The notes below the pieces were generated by a model that was given only the letters and a program-made list of their open reading frames with translations, ran no database searches and was not told the origin of the DNA. Position numbers and translations under genes: made by a program. Positions 1 to 6,893 of a stretch of 8,071 bases of DNA are shown here, one piece after another. This DNA is from Bacteroidales bacterium (GTDB lineage Bacteria > Bacteroidota > Bacteroidia > Bacteroidales > UBA4181): NCBI GenBank assembly GCA_031260845.1, contig JAISKR010000145.1, forward strand, positions 1 through 8,071. Reading direction: 5' to 3'. The first letter of the stretch is position 1. Each line of letters begins with the position of its first letter.

Positions 1-1578
1 TCCATGAAGGTGGGCTACAACTTTGGAAGCGCGGCAATGGCTTCTTTCTTTACCCGTCTCACCTACAATTACGACAATCGCTACATGGCTACCTATACCT
101 ACAGATACGACGGCTCGTCAAATTTCGGTCCCCGAAGGCGTTGGGCGGGATTTCACGCCGCAGCCGCTTCATGGCGGTTTACGAACGAACAGTTCTTTAA
201 AAATTGGAACGCAGACGTGATTAGCGATGGCAAAATCCGCATCGGGTGGGGACAAACAGGCAATTCCGACATTCCGGGTTACCGCTGGGGCTCGGCTATC
301 AGCAGGATGCCGACAGGTTTGGGCGCGGGATACAGGCAGTACAATATTGCCAACCCGTACATTCAGTGGGAAACGCAGACGCAATGGAACTTCGGGCTTG
401 ATATGGGCTTTTTCAATGAACGTATCAAACTGACCGTCGAATTATACGATAAAAAATCTTCTAATATGTTGATGAATATGCAATTACCCACCTATATGGG
501 CAGTTCGGAACTGAGCAATCCTTCATCACGCTTAGAGCCGCCGATGGGCAACTACGGAACGATTGACAACAAAGGCTTGGAAATTGCAGTCAGCACTCGC
601 AATTTAGAGAATAGAAACGGCGGATTGGAATGGGAAACAGACTTTCAAATTTCTTTCAACAGGAACAAATTAGTCGCCTTGGACGGTACGGAAAATGCTC
701 ATATAGAAGGCTATGCGCAATGGATAGGAACAGGCGAGTTGGTGAGCCTTTCGCGTATCGGCGAACCGTTGTACAGTTTCTACGGCTATGTGACCGATGG
801 ATACTACAAGGATTTGGCGGATATTCAAAATTCGCCCAAAGGCGGCAAATATCCGGCTGACGGCAAAAGTTTCAACCGTAACAACACGGTCTGGGCAGGC
901 GACCAGAAATTTCTCGATATTAGCGGACCTGACGGCGTTCCCGATAACGTCATTGACGAATACGACCGCCAAGTAATCGGTTCGCCCATGCCCAAGTTCA
1001 CCTTCGGCATGACCAACACCTTCCGTTACAGGAATTTCGACCTTTCCATATTCATCAACGGTTCTTACGGAAACAAGATATACAATCGCACGGCAGCCGG
1101 TTTGTCGAATATGAACACCGCTTGGGACAACCAGTTGCAGTACATTAAAGACCGCGCTCAGTTGGAAGTTATCAACCCCAACACGACCTACGACGGCGCC
1201 AACGGCGTGTGGAACTGGTATGACGACATTGGCAATGTACGCATCATCAACGGGACTGCACCTACCGCCCCCCGCGCCATTCGCGGCGACCCCAATGACA
1301 ACGACCGTGTGAGCAACCGCTACATTGAGAACGGCTCTTACCTGCGCATCAAAAACGTGACAATAGGCTACACGCTGCCGCAGATGCTCACGCAAAAGGT
1401 GAAATTGAGCACTGTCCGTGCATACGTCAACATTCAAAACCTGTGGACACTGACCAAATACACCGGCTACGACCCCGAAGTGGGCGTCAACACCATGACG
1501 CCGAATGTTTACGGATTGGATTACGGGCGTTATCCGTCGCCTGCCGTGTTTTCTTTCGGATTAAACCTTTCATTCTAA
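1..1578 (+). CDS. SusC-type TonB-dependent outer-membrane transporter, C-terminal part (5' truncated)
   Basis: Outer-membrane beta-barrel that imports oligosaccharides into the periplasm using TonB energy, working under a SusD lid. The frame is already open at base 1, so the ATG at 4 is internal. Only about 525 of the usual ~1000-1100 residues are present; the signal peptide, carboxypeptidase-like domain, TonB box, plug and first strands lie upstream. Visible SusC-family landmarks are YRYDGSSNFG (about 103-132), IGWGQTGN (about 241-264), the WETQTQWNFGLDMGFF stretch (about 367-414), NYGTIDNKGLE (about 550-582), IGSPMPKFTFG (about 976-1008), NGSYLRIKNVTIGYTLP (about 1330-1380) and NIQNLWTLTKYTGYDPEV (about 1432-1482). 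The protein ends in FSFGLNLSF, with the terminal Phe typical of barrel proteins recognised by the BAM machinery. The stop codon is 12 bp before the SusD gene. Family assignment is firm; the substrate is inferred from neighbours only. Confidence 0.96.
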   Translation, partial: SMKVGYNFGSAAMASFFTRLTYNYDNRYMATYTYRYDGSSNFGPRRRWAGFHAAAASWRFTNEQFFKNWNADVISDGKIRIGWGQTGNSDIPGYRWGSAISRMPTGLGAGYRQYNIANPYIQWETQTQWNFGLDMGFFNERIKLTVELYDKKSSNMLMNMQLPTYMGSSELSNPSSRLEPPMGNYGTIDNKGLEIAVSTRNLENRNGGLEWETDFQISFNRNKLVALDGTENAHIEGYAQWIGTGELVSLSRIGEPLYSFYGYVTDGYYKDLADIQNSPKGGKYPADGKSFNRNNTVWAGDQKFLDISGPDGVPDNVIDEYDRQVIGSPMPKFTFGMTNTFRYRNFDLSIFINGSYGNKIYNRTAAGLSNMNTAWDNQLQYIKDRAQLEVINPNTTYDGANGVWNWYDDIGNVRIINGTAPTAPRAIRGDPNDNDRVSNRYIENGSYLRIKNVTIGYTLPQMLTQKVKLSTVRAYVNIQNLWTLTKYTGYDPEVGVNTMTPNVYGLDYGRYPSPAVFSFGLNLSF

Positions 1579-1590
1579 CGATAATCAGAT

Positions 1591-3270
1591 ATGAAACAGA
1601 ACATTAAAATAATTTTGTTGAGCCTTATCACATTGAGTGTCCCATCCTGCGAGGATTTTTTAACTCGTCCTACGGAAGACAGTTACAATGTGGATAATTT
1701 TTTCCAGACGGATGAGCAGTGTTTTCAGGCGGTCAATCCGATATATAATTCCCCTTGGTACGATTTTCAACGCTTTTTCATCAAGGCAGGCGAACAATTT
1801 TCGGGAAATATCTATGCCAACGGCGCCTATCAGACTTTCACAGTCAACTCTTCCGACCCTGATTTGGGCTTGGCTTCCGCTTCGTTGTGGTCGGTCAACG
1901 CCTATTGCAACAGCGTGATAGAAAATATCAATACGAAAACAGGCGAGGAAGTGAGCGAACAGACCAAACTCATCGTGAAAGGCGAGGCTTTGGTGTGGAA
2001 AGCGATGGCTTATTTCTATTTGGTGCGCACTTTCGGCGAAGTTCCTGTCGTGCATAACAACTCAACCGAAATTGCCGATGGAACATATAATGACGTGTAT
2101 AAGGCAAAACGGGTTAATGTGTATGACTACATTATCCTGACGCTGGAACAAGCCATCCAATGGCTGCCGCCGGAAAATCAGGAAGGACGACTTGACCGCT
2201 ATTCGGCTTATGCCTTGTTAGCGAAAGTGTATCTCACCAAAGCAGGACTGAGCGGGACACTCAACAATGACGACCTGCAAAAGGCTTACGATTACGCCGT
2301 GAAGGTGATAGATGAAAGCGGACGCGAACTGATGCCGGTATTTTCGGACATTTTCCGACTGCAAAACAATTTCAACCGCGAAGCGCTGATTTCATGGCAT
2401 TGGAAAGCAGGACGTACCCCTTGGACACAACAAAACTCGCTGCAAAGCGACCTTGGCATCAAAGGTTTTGATGAATGGCCCAACGTATGGGGCAACTGGA
2501 CAGGTCCATCGGTGGATTTGCAGGATGCTTTCGGCGAAAGCGCCCTGAGCCTCGACCGTAACAACCGCGACACGCGCCGCAAAGCCACCATGATGATGTA
2601 TGGCGACCATTACGATTATTTCTGGACAACGCGCGGCGGCTTCGACTGGTGGAACAGTTTGGTGAAATCCGGCGGACAGGACAACATGAGCGCTGTGGGC
2701 ACCAACTGCGTCAAGCATTTGGTGGGCGACAACGCCGACCACAAAGAGGCAGGCGGCGGCGATACGCAGGACATGGCTAACGGACTGAGTACCCATTTGC
2801 TTCGTTTGGCAGACGTGTATTTGATATGCGCCGAGGCGTCAGCCCTGCTGAACGGCGGCACAACCACAGACGCCAAAGCGCTCGAAGCGTTCAACAAGGT
2901 GTTTCTTCGCGCCATACCGGCTGAATTGCCCAAAACTTCCATCACTTGGGAACAGATTTGGAAGGAACGCCGCTTGGAATTAGCCTGCGAGGGCGACCGC
3001 TGGTACGATTATGTGCGCTGGCACTACTACGCGCCGCAACAAGCCATTGCCGAAATCAAGGCACAACGACGCGCTGCCTACACCGGCTTGTATGCCTTCT
3101 ATGACAGCGGTTCGCTGAATCCTGCCGAAACCTTTTACGACACGAACCCGACCATCCCGAACGTGACAGACGAGAGTTTTACGATGCCTGTCCCCGATTC
3201 CGACCTGACGATGAACCCGCATTTGCTGGAACCCGGGCGGGATATAGACGTCAGTCAATATAAATATTAA
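1591..3270 (+). CDS. SusD/RagB-family surface lipoprotein, nutrient-binding partner of SusC
   Basis: Cell-surface lipoprotein of 559 residues that binds glycan oligomers and caps the adjacent SusC transporter. The N-terminus is a short lipoprotein signal (MKQNIKIILLSL then LSVPSC), with the lipidated Cys at residue 20 followed by Glu-Asp, as expected for surface export in Bacteroidota. Typical SusD helical (TPR-like) motifs are seen: WKAMAYFYLVRTFGEVPVV (about 136-154), RLDRYSAYALLAKVYL (about 200-215), LLRLADVYLICAEA (403-416) and the strongly conserved ERRLELACEGDRWYDYVRW (459-477). The C-terminus carries the usual MPVPDSDLTMNPHL motif. Length is normal for the family and nothing is broken. 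The start is chosen because it leaves an intact signal peptide. It lies 12 bp after susC and 12 bp before the next gene, so co-transcription is likely. The ligand is not readable from the sequence; a beta-glucan is inferred from the GH5 gene. Confidence 0.97.
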   Translation: MKQNIKIILLSLITLSVPSCEDFLTRPTEDSYNVDNFFQTDEQCFQAVNPIYNSPWYDFQRFFIKAGEQFSGNIYANGAYQTFTVNSSDPDLGLASASLWSVNAYCNSVIENINTKTGEEVSEQTKLIVKGEALVWKAMAYFYLVRTFGEVPVVHNNSTEIADGTYNDVYKAKRVNVYDYIILTLEQAIQWLPPENQEGRLDRYSAYALLAKVYLTKAGLSGTLNNDDLQKAYDYAVKVIDESGRELMPVFSDIFRLQNNFNREALISWHWKAGRTPWTQQNSLQSDLGIKGFDEWPNVWGNWTGPSVDLQDAFGESALSLDRNNRDTRRKATMMMYGDHYDYFWTTRGGFDWWNSLVKSGGQDNMSAVGTNCVKHLVGDNADHKEAGGGDTQDMANGLSTHLLRLADVYLICAEASALLNGGTTTDAKALEAFNKVFLRAIPAELPKTSITWEQIWKERRLELACEGDRWYDYVRWHYYAPQQAIAEIKAQRRAAYTGLYAFYDSGSLNPAETFYDTNPTIPNVTDESFTMPVPDSDLTMNPHLLEPGRDIDVSQYKY

Positions 3271-3275
3271 TGTAA
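3270..3275 (+). other. ATGTAA start-stop hexamer overlapping the SusD stop codon
   Basis: The last A of the SusD stop TAA begins an ATG that is immediately followed by TAA. The hexamer ends 7 nt before the ATG of the next gene and is out of frame with it. An A-rich AAAAAGGA stretch (about 3274-3281) fills the gap and may act as the ribosome-binding region. The same hexamer precedes two further genes here. Whether it is translated or functional is unknown. Confidence 0.3.
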
Positions 3276-3282
3276 AAAGGAC

Positions 3283-4500
3283 ATGAAAAGACAATCCACA
3301 TATCAAATTTTGATGCTGACCGCGGTGCTTTGCCTGATATTGCCTTCCTGCAAGGAATATCCCGACGCTTACGAGCCGACAAAGGGCAGTCCTGAGGTAC
3401 TGTATGTACGTCTGCCTGACGCAGCCAAGGCTGACTCGCTGTTAGACGGCGCATTTCTGGGAAATACCATTTGTCTGGTGGGTAACAACCTGCGCAGTAT
3501 CAAGGAACTCTATTTCAACGACCGGCAGGCGGTGCTGAACACCGGTTTTATCACCGACCACACGCTGATTGTGACGGTACCCAAAGACATTCCCGAAAAA
3601 GTAACCAACAAAGTCTATATGACCACCACTTCGGGCGCTACGGTGGAATATCCCTTTTTCACCAAGGTGCCTGCCCCTGTTGTCAATTCCATTTCGTGCG
3701 AATATGCGTCAGATGGCGACGAGGCGACGCTCTACGGCGATTTTTTCATTGACGACCCGAACACACCTTTGCAGATTAAGATGGCGGGAAATATTCCCGT
3801 TACCCGCATTATCAGCATTGAGAAGACGCAGGTGCGCTTTGAAATTCCGGCAAACTCTGAGAGTGGGTTCATCAATGTGACTTCCCTTTACGGAAACGGG
3901 CGTTCGCATTTTCAGTTTCGTGACGACCGCGGTATCATTCTCGACTGGGACAATCTCGACGCAGCAGGCGGATGGCGGGCAGGAAAAACTTCCGACGTGG
4001 ACGGCATCAGCGGCAAATACGTGGTGTTCAAAGGCACTATCGCCACACAAGACGACTGGCTGGAAGACGATTTTTCCTTCAACCTGTGGGGTGAATCCAA
4101 CGGACGCCCGCAAGGCGACCTGTTTGACGCCGGCGACCTTTCCAAGATGGTGTTCAAGTTTGAGGTAAATGCGCGGTCACCGTGGACAGCCCTTGCCATG
4201 CAAATCATTTTTACGCCTTGGGAACTGAAAGACGGCAACGGCTACTATTCCGAACCCATCAATCGTGCGTTGTGGATTCCGTGGGCAACCAAAGGCAGTT
4301 ACAAGACAGACGGATGGGAAACAGTAAGCATTCCCATGACAAATTTCAAATACACCGCCACAGGGGGCAATGCCGATATGCGGGGCGCAGGCAACTACGG
4401 CGGCTTGTCCATGTTCATCTGGAACGGCGGCGTACAGGGCAGTTTTCCGTGCAGCCCCGAATTGTGGATTGATAATATTCGTGTTGTACCGATAGAGTGA
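3283..4500 (+). CDS. Surface glycan-binding lipoprotein, two IPT/TIG-like domains plus C-terminal glycan-binding domain (SGBP-B-like)
   Basis: Lipoprotein of 405 residues that probably binds polysaccharide at the cell surface, in the position of SusE/SusF or SGBP-B in a PUL. A signal peptide ends in the lipobox LILPSC, with lipid-bearing Cys23 followed by Lys-Glu. Two immunoglobulin-like IPT/TIG-type domains can be outlined: about 37-128 (with GNNLRSIKELYFND and TLIVTVP) and about 131-215 (with ATLYGDFF and VRFEIP). The C-terminal part, about 218-405, begins IILDWDNLDAAGGW and resembles the SGBP_B xyloglucan-binding domain family. It is rich in tryptophan (W222, W231, W259, W269, W301, W313, W331, W334, W345, W395), which suits aromatic sugar stacking, and ends with GWETVSIPMTNF and ELWIDNIRVVPIE. 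It has no catalytic motif. It sits 12 bp after susD and likely shares its transcript. The ligand is unproven; the family can bind different beta-glucans. Confidence 0.9.
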   Translation: MKRQSTYQILMLTAVLCLILPSCKEYPDAYEPTKGSPEVLYVRLPDAAKADSLLDGAFLGNTICLVGNNLRSIKELYFNDRQAVLNTGFITDHTLIVTVPKDIPEKVTNKVYMTTTSGATVEYPFFTKVPAPVVNSISCEYASDGDEATLYGDFFIDDPNTPLQIKMAGNIPVTRIISIEKTQVRFEIPANSESGFINVTSLYGNGRSHFQFRDDRGIILDWDNLDAAGGWRAGKTSDVDGISGKYVVFKGTIATQDDWLEDDFSFNLWGESNGRPQGDLFDAGDLSKMVFKFEVNARSPWTALAMQIIFTPWELKDGNGYYSEPINRALWIPWATKGSYKTDGWETVSIPMTNFKYTATGGNADMRGAGNYGGLSMFIWNGGVQGSFPCSPELWIDNIRVVPIE

Positions 4501-4504
4501 AATT

Positions 4505-4609
4505 AAAATTAAACAAAAGTTTGATAAAATTAAAGTAAAGTTTAATAAAATTAATAATAATTTTAAATAAGTTAAAAATAACTTTAATAAAGTTAAAATA
4601 ATATTGAAT
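4505..4609 (+). repeat. Five degenerate ~21-bp AT-rich tandem units, four with small dyads
   Basis: Almost the whole 117-bp spacer between the two binding-protein genes divides into units at 4505-4525, 4526-4546, 4547-4568, 4569-4588 and 4589-4609. Most begin AAA(A)TTA or AAGTTA and all end in AAT, AAAT or GAT. Units 1 and 2 match at 18 of 21 bases. Four units contain an inverted repeat: ATTAAAC-AAAA-GTTTGAT (4508-4525, one G-T wobble), ATTAAA-GTAAAG-TTTAAT (4529-4546), AAAATTA-ATAA-TAATTTT (4547-4564) and AAGTTA-AAAA-TAACTT (4569-4584). The stretch is nearly free of G and C, so chance and low complexity must be considered. No rho-independent terminator (GC stem plus T run) is seen. Function is unknown. 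Confidence 0.6.
4599..4606 (+). promoter_or_regulatory. Possible Bacteroidota -7 box (TAATATTG)
   Basis: TAATATTG fits the Bacteroidota -7 consensus TAnnTTTG at five of its six fixed positions. It lies 11 nt before the start codon of the six-IPT gene, which would leave an unusually short leader. No convincing -33 TTTG is seen at the expected distance. Earlier repeat units hold similar imperfect boxes, TAATTTTA at 4558-4565 and TAACTTTA at 4579-4586. Weak call: AT-rich sequence produces such matches easily. Confidence 0.2.
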
Positions 4610-4610
4610 A

Positions 4611-4616
4611 ATGTAA
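4611..4616 (+). other. ATGTAA start-stop hexamer one base before the start codon
   Basis: An out-of-frame ATG followed directly by TAA ends one nucleotide before the ATG of the six-IPT lipoprotein gene. This is the second of three such hexamers in the window. It could compete for initiation, or terminate and reinitiate, but this is inference only. Confidence 0.3.
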
Positions 4617-4617
4617 T

Positions 4618-6756
4618 ATGAAGTGGAATAAAATATTTTGTTGGTTCAAAATCTTGTTGGCAGGTTTCTGTTGCGTGGCGCTTGTCACAGCCTGCAACGA
4701 GGATGAGCCGGATACCAACCAGTTGTCAGGCGGCGAGGTGACGCTAAAATCCTTCGGACCCAGCCCTATCGCTCGTGGTGCGGAACTTCGCATCATTGGC
4801 ACTCTTCTGGACAAGGTGCAGAGCGTAAGTTTTGCAGGCGCAACAAATCCTGTGACGGTCACCGCCATCACGAAAGTGAACAGCACTGAAATCCGCGTCA
4901 TTGTTCCGCAAGAGGCGGTGCCCGGAATCATTACCCTGACGGCGGGCGGAAAAGAAATCCGGTCGCTGACAAAATTGGGATTCAGCGAGCCTATCGCCAT
5001 TACAGGCATATCCCCTACCGCCATCAAGGCTAACAATGTGCTCAAAATAGAAGGGGAATACCTGAATCTGATTAAGGAAATCATTTTTGCAGATGACGTG
5101 CACGTATTGCAGAAAGATTTCAAATCGCAGAGCCGGCAAACCATCGAAGTGATTGTCCCCCTCGCGGCGCAGACCGGCAAACTGATTGTGTCGAACGGCG
5201 CAGACCTTGTGCCCGAAGGCGCGGAACCCGGAATACCGACTTGGGTGTATTCAGAAACGGCATTGAATGTCACTTTGCCCGCCATTAGCCAATTAGCGCC
5301 GCAACCGGTGAAACCCGGAACCGCGTTAACCATTACCGGTACGGATTTTGATTTGGTGGAATCCCTGAAATTCGGCAAAAGCGAAATTTTGGTTTCCGAC
5401 TTTACGGTGAACGACGCCAAAACCCAAATCACCGTGACCGTACCGGAAGAAACGGAATCCGGCAATGTGAAGTTAGTCGCCTTTTCGGAAGTTGAAGTCA
5501 ACCGGACATTGACGTTGACAGCGCCCGCCATCACAACGATAGCCCCAAATCCTGCTAAAAACGGTGAAAATATAACCATTACCGGAACTCATCTTGATTT
5601 GGTGACCACGGTAGCCTTTGCCGGAAACGCAACAGGCGAAATACAGGCGCAATCGGAAACCGAAATCACGGTGACAGTACCTGCTGCGGCTGTTGACGGC
5701 GATGTGGTTTTGAATACCCACTCAGGACAAACGGCTGGAAAAGCGCTTACATTGGTGAAGCCCGTTATATCCGGCATTACACCGCTAAGTCTTACCGCAG
5801 GCGGCGATATTACGATTAAGGGAAGCCATTTGGATTTGGTGAGCGAAGTGATTTTCAAGTCGGGAAGCGGCGTAATTGCTACCCCTGTAAATCCCGTTTC
5901 CGACGTCTCATTGACAGTGCAGACGCCTTATCCGGCAACCGATGGGAAAATTACGCTGAAAACCGTCAACGGCGCCACGATTGATTCGGAACAAAGCCTT
6001 GATATAACGGCGGCTACATTGCCTGTCGTAACAGGTATGCCGCTGAGTGTCAAGCCGGGCGCTCTCTTAGCGTTGAATGGGCTTAATTTGGAAACGGTTA
6101 CTGCCATCTCGTTTGTTTATTCGAACGAAACCATCCATACGACCAAATTTCTTCCCGACGCCACAGGGGAAAATTTGCAGGTTTACGCGCCTGCCAAAAC
6201 CGGAGACGTGGAAGTACGGCTTCATGCCGGAGATGTTTATGTTGGATATCCGCTTATCATCGGCACTACCGACCCTATCACCGACGCAAATCATGTTTTT
6301 TTCGATTTCGATGGTAAAAATTCATGGTGGGGCAGTTTCGGCGCGGTGGAATCGGATGCGGATTTATCGCTCACGGGCAATTATTTCCGCATCAATGGCG
6401 AACTCACCGGAGGATGGATTGACTTTTTTTGGAGAAACGGCGGGGATATACTCAACTATGCTGCCGGCGTCACCGTTGACGATTGGGTTATCAAGATAGA
6501 CGTCAATGTGCTTGGCGCTACCACGCCGCCGTTCAAATTCAGACTGAATGGCAGCGATGGCGATTTTTGGGCAGTTTTCGGAGGTTTGTCGAACCGCGGA
6601 GGTTGGTACACCGTGACAATACCGTTGTCGGATTTCGTGGACGGTTCTAAAACTTTGACGGATATTTCGAGTATTGACAGCGATTTCGGCTTGGCGTTGG
6701 ACGGCGAGGGTGCAACCAATATTTGTATTGACAATGTTCGCTTTGAGCCGAAATAA
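4618..6756 (+). CDS. Large surface glycan-binding lipoprotein with about six IPT/TIG-like repeats and a C-terminal glycan-binding domain
   Basis: Lipoprotein of 712 residues, probably an extended surface glycan binder serving the adjacent SusCD transporter. The signal peptide ends LVTAC with the lipidated Cys at 26, followed by the acidic stretch NEDEPD, consistent with surface display. Six immunoglobulin-like repeats follow, at about 40-124, 125-220, 222-302, 303-381, 382-468 and 469-549. Each has a strand like LTITGTDFDLVESLKFG; the recurrent core is (D/N)LV..V.F, seen as LLDKVQSVSF, YLNLIKEIIF, DFDLVESLKF, HLDLVTTVAF, HLDLVSEVIF and NLETVTAISF, with ITVTVP-type strands after it. The C-terminal domain (about 553-712) starts VFFDFDGKNSWWGSFG, contains W600, W605, W623, W651 and W663, and ends GGWYTVTIPLSDF and ICIDNVRFEPK, paralleling the end of the preceding binding protein. 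No catalytic signature is seen. The long IPT stalk may hold the binding head away from the membrane (inference). Confidence 0.88.
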   Translation: MKWNKIFCWFKILLAGFCCVALVTACNEDEPDTNQLSGGEVTLKSFGPSPIARGAELRIIGTLLDKVQSVSFAGATNPVTVTAITKVNSTEIRVIVPQEAVPGIITLTAGGKEIRSLTKLGFSEPIAITGISPTAIKANNVLKIEGEYLNLIKEIIFADDVHVLQKDFKSQSRQTIEVIVPLAAQTGKLIVSNGADLVPEGAEPGIPTWVYSETALNVTLPAISQLAPQPVKPGTALTITGTDFDLVESLKFGKSEILVSDFTVNDAKTQITVTVPEETESGNVKLVAFSEVEVNRTLTLTAPAITTIAPNPAKNGENITITGTHLDLVTTVAFAGNATGEIQAQSETEITVTVPAAAVDGDVVLNTHSGQTAGKALTLVKPVISGITPLSLTAGGDITIKGSHLDLVSEVIFKSGSGVIATPVNPVSDVSLTVQTPYPATDGKITLKTVNGATIDSEQSLDITAATLPVVTGMPLSVKPGALLALNGLNLETVTAISFVYSNETIHTTKFLPDATGENLQVYAPAKTGDVEVRLHAGDVYVGYPLIIGTTDPITDANHVFFDFDGKNSWWGSFGAVESDADLSLTGNYFRINGELTGGWIDFFWRNGGDILNYAAGVTVDDWVIKIDVNVLGATTPPFKFRLNGSDGDFWAVFGGLSNRGGWYTVTIPLSDFVDGSKTLTDISSIDSDFGLALDGEGATNICIDNVRFEPK
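5281..5760 (+). repeat. DNA-level similarity between adjacent IPT repeats 3 and 4
   Basis: Identical 13-mers TAACCATTACCGG at 5327-5339 and 5573-5585, and identical GATTTGGTG at 5350-5358 and 5596-5604, have the same offset of 246 bp (82 codons). A third GATTTGGTG lies at 5833-5841 in repeat 5, 237 bp further on. This supports tandem duplication of the IPT coding unit, now mostly diverged. Confidence 0.6.
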
Positions 6757-6833
6757 ATATTTCATTATCTAAAAATAATAATTTACGTGATAAAAATTTG
6801 ATACGAAGTGAATAATAATTGAAAAATAATTTA

Positions 6834-6841
6834 TATTTTTG
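6834..6841 (+). promoter_or_regulatory. Probable Bacteroidota -7 promoter box for the GH5 gene (TATTTTTG)
   Basis: TATTTTTG matches the Bacteroidota consensus TAnnTTTG exactly. It sits in the 137-bp, strongly AT-rich spacer between the stop at 6756 and the GH5 start at 6894, and predicts a transcript start near 6847-6850 with a leader of about 45 nt. The -33 element is weak: the nearest TTG (6819-6821) leaves only 12 bp, less than the usual ~19-21 bp. The rest of the spacer shows only AT-rich sequence and no clear terminator for the preceding gene. Confidence 0.5.
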
Positions 6842-6876
6842 CGCCATGCAATTTGACAAAAAAGAATCTGCATACC

Positions 6877-6882
6877 ATGTAA
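6877..6882 (+). other. ATGTAA start-stop hexamer in the GH5 leader
   Basis: Third ATGTAA, ending 11 nt before the chosen GH5 start at 6894 and out of frame with it. It lies downstream of the predicted transcript start, so it would be present in the mRNA leader. Function unproven. Confidence 0.3.
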
Positions 6883-6893
6883 AGTCATTGAAA

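Noticed and set aside
670..1437. 255-codon open frame on the - strand inside the SusC gene
   Set aside because: It lies fully antisense to a clearly conserved SusC coding region, and its translation shows no recognisable family or signal; treated as a shadow frame.
4593..5579. 328-codon open frame on the - strand over the first IPT repeats
   Set aside because: Long, but its Thr/Ser/Val/Ala-rich translation mirrors the repetitive IPT codons. The + strand has a lipobox and domain motifs, so the antisense frame is not supported.
6819..6893. N-terminal extension of the GH5 protein from TTG 6819 or ATG 6846
   Set aside because: It would place 16-25 polar residues before the signal peptide and overlaps the probable promoter; the start at 6894 gives a clean lipoprotein signal.
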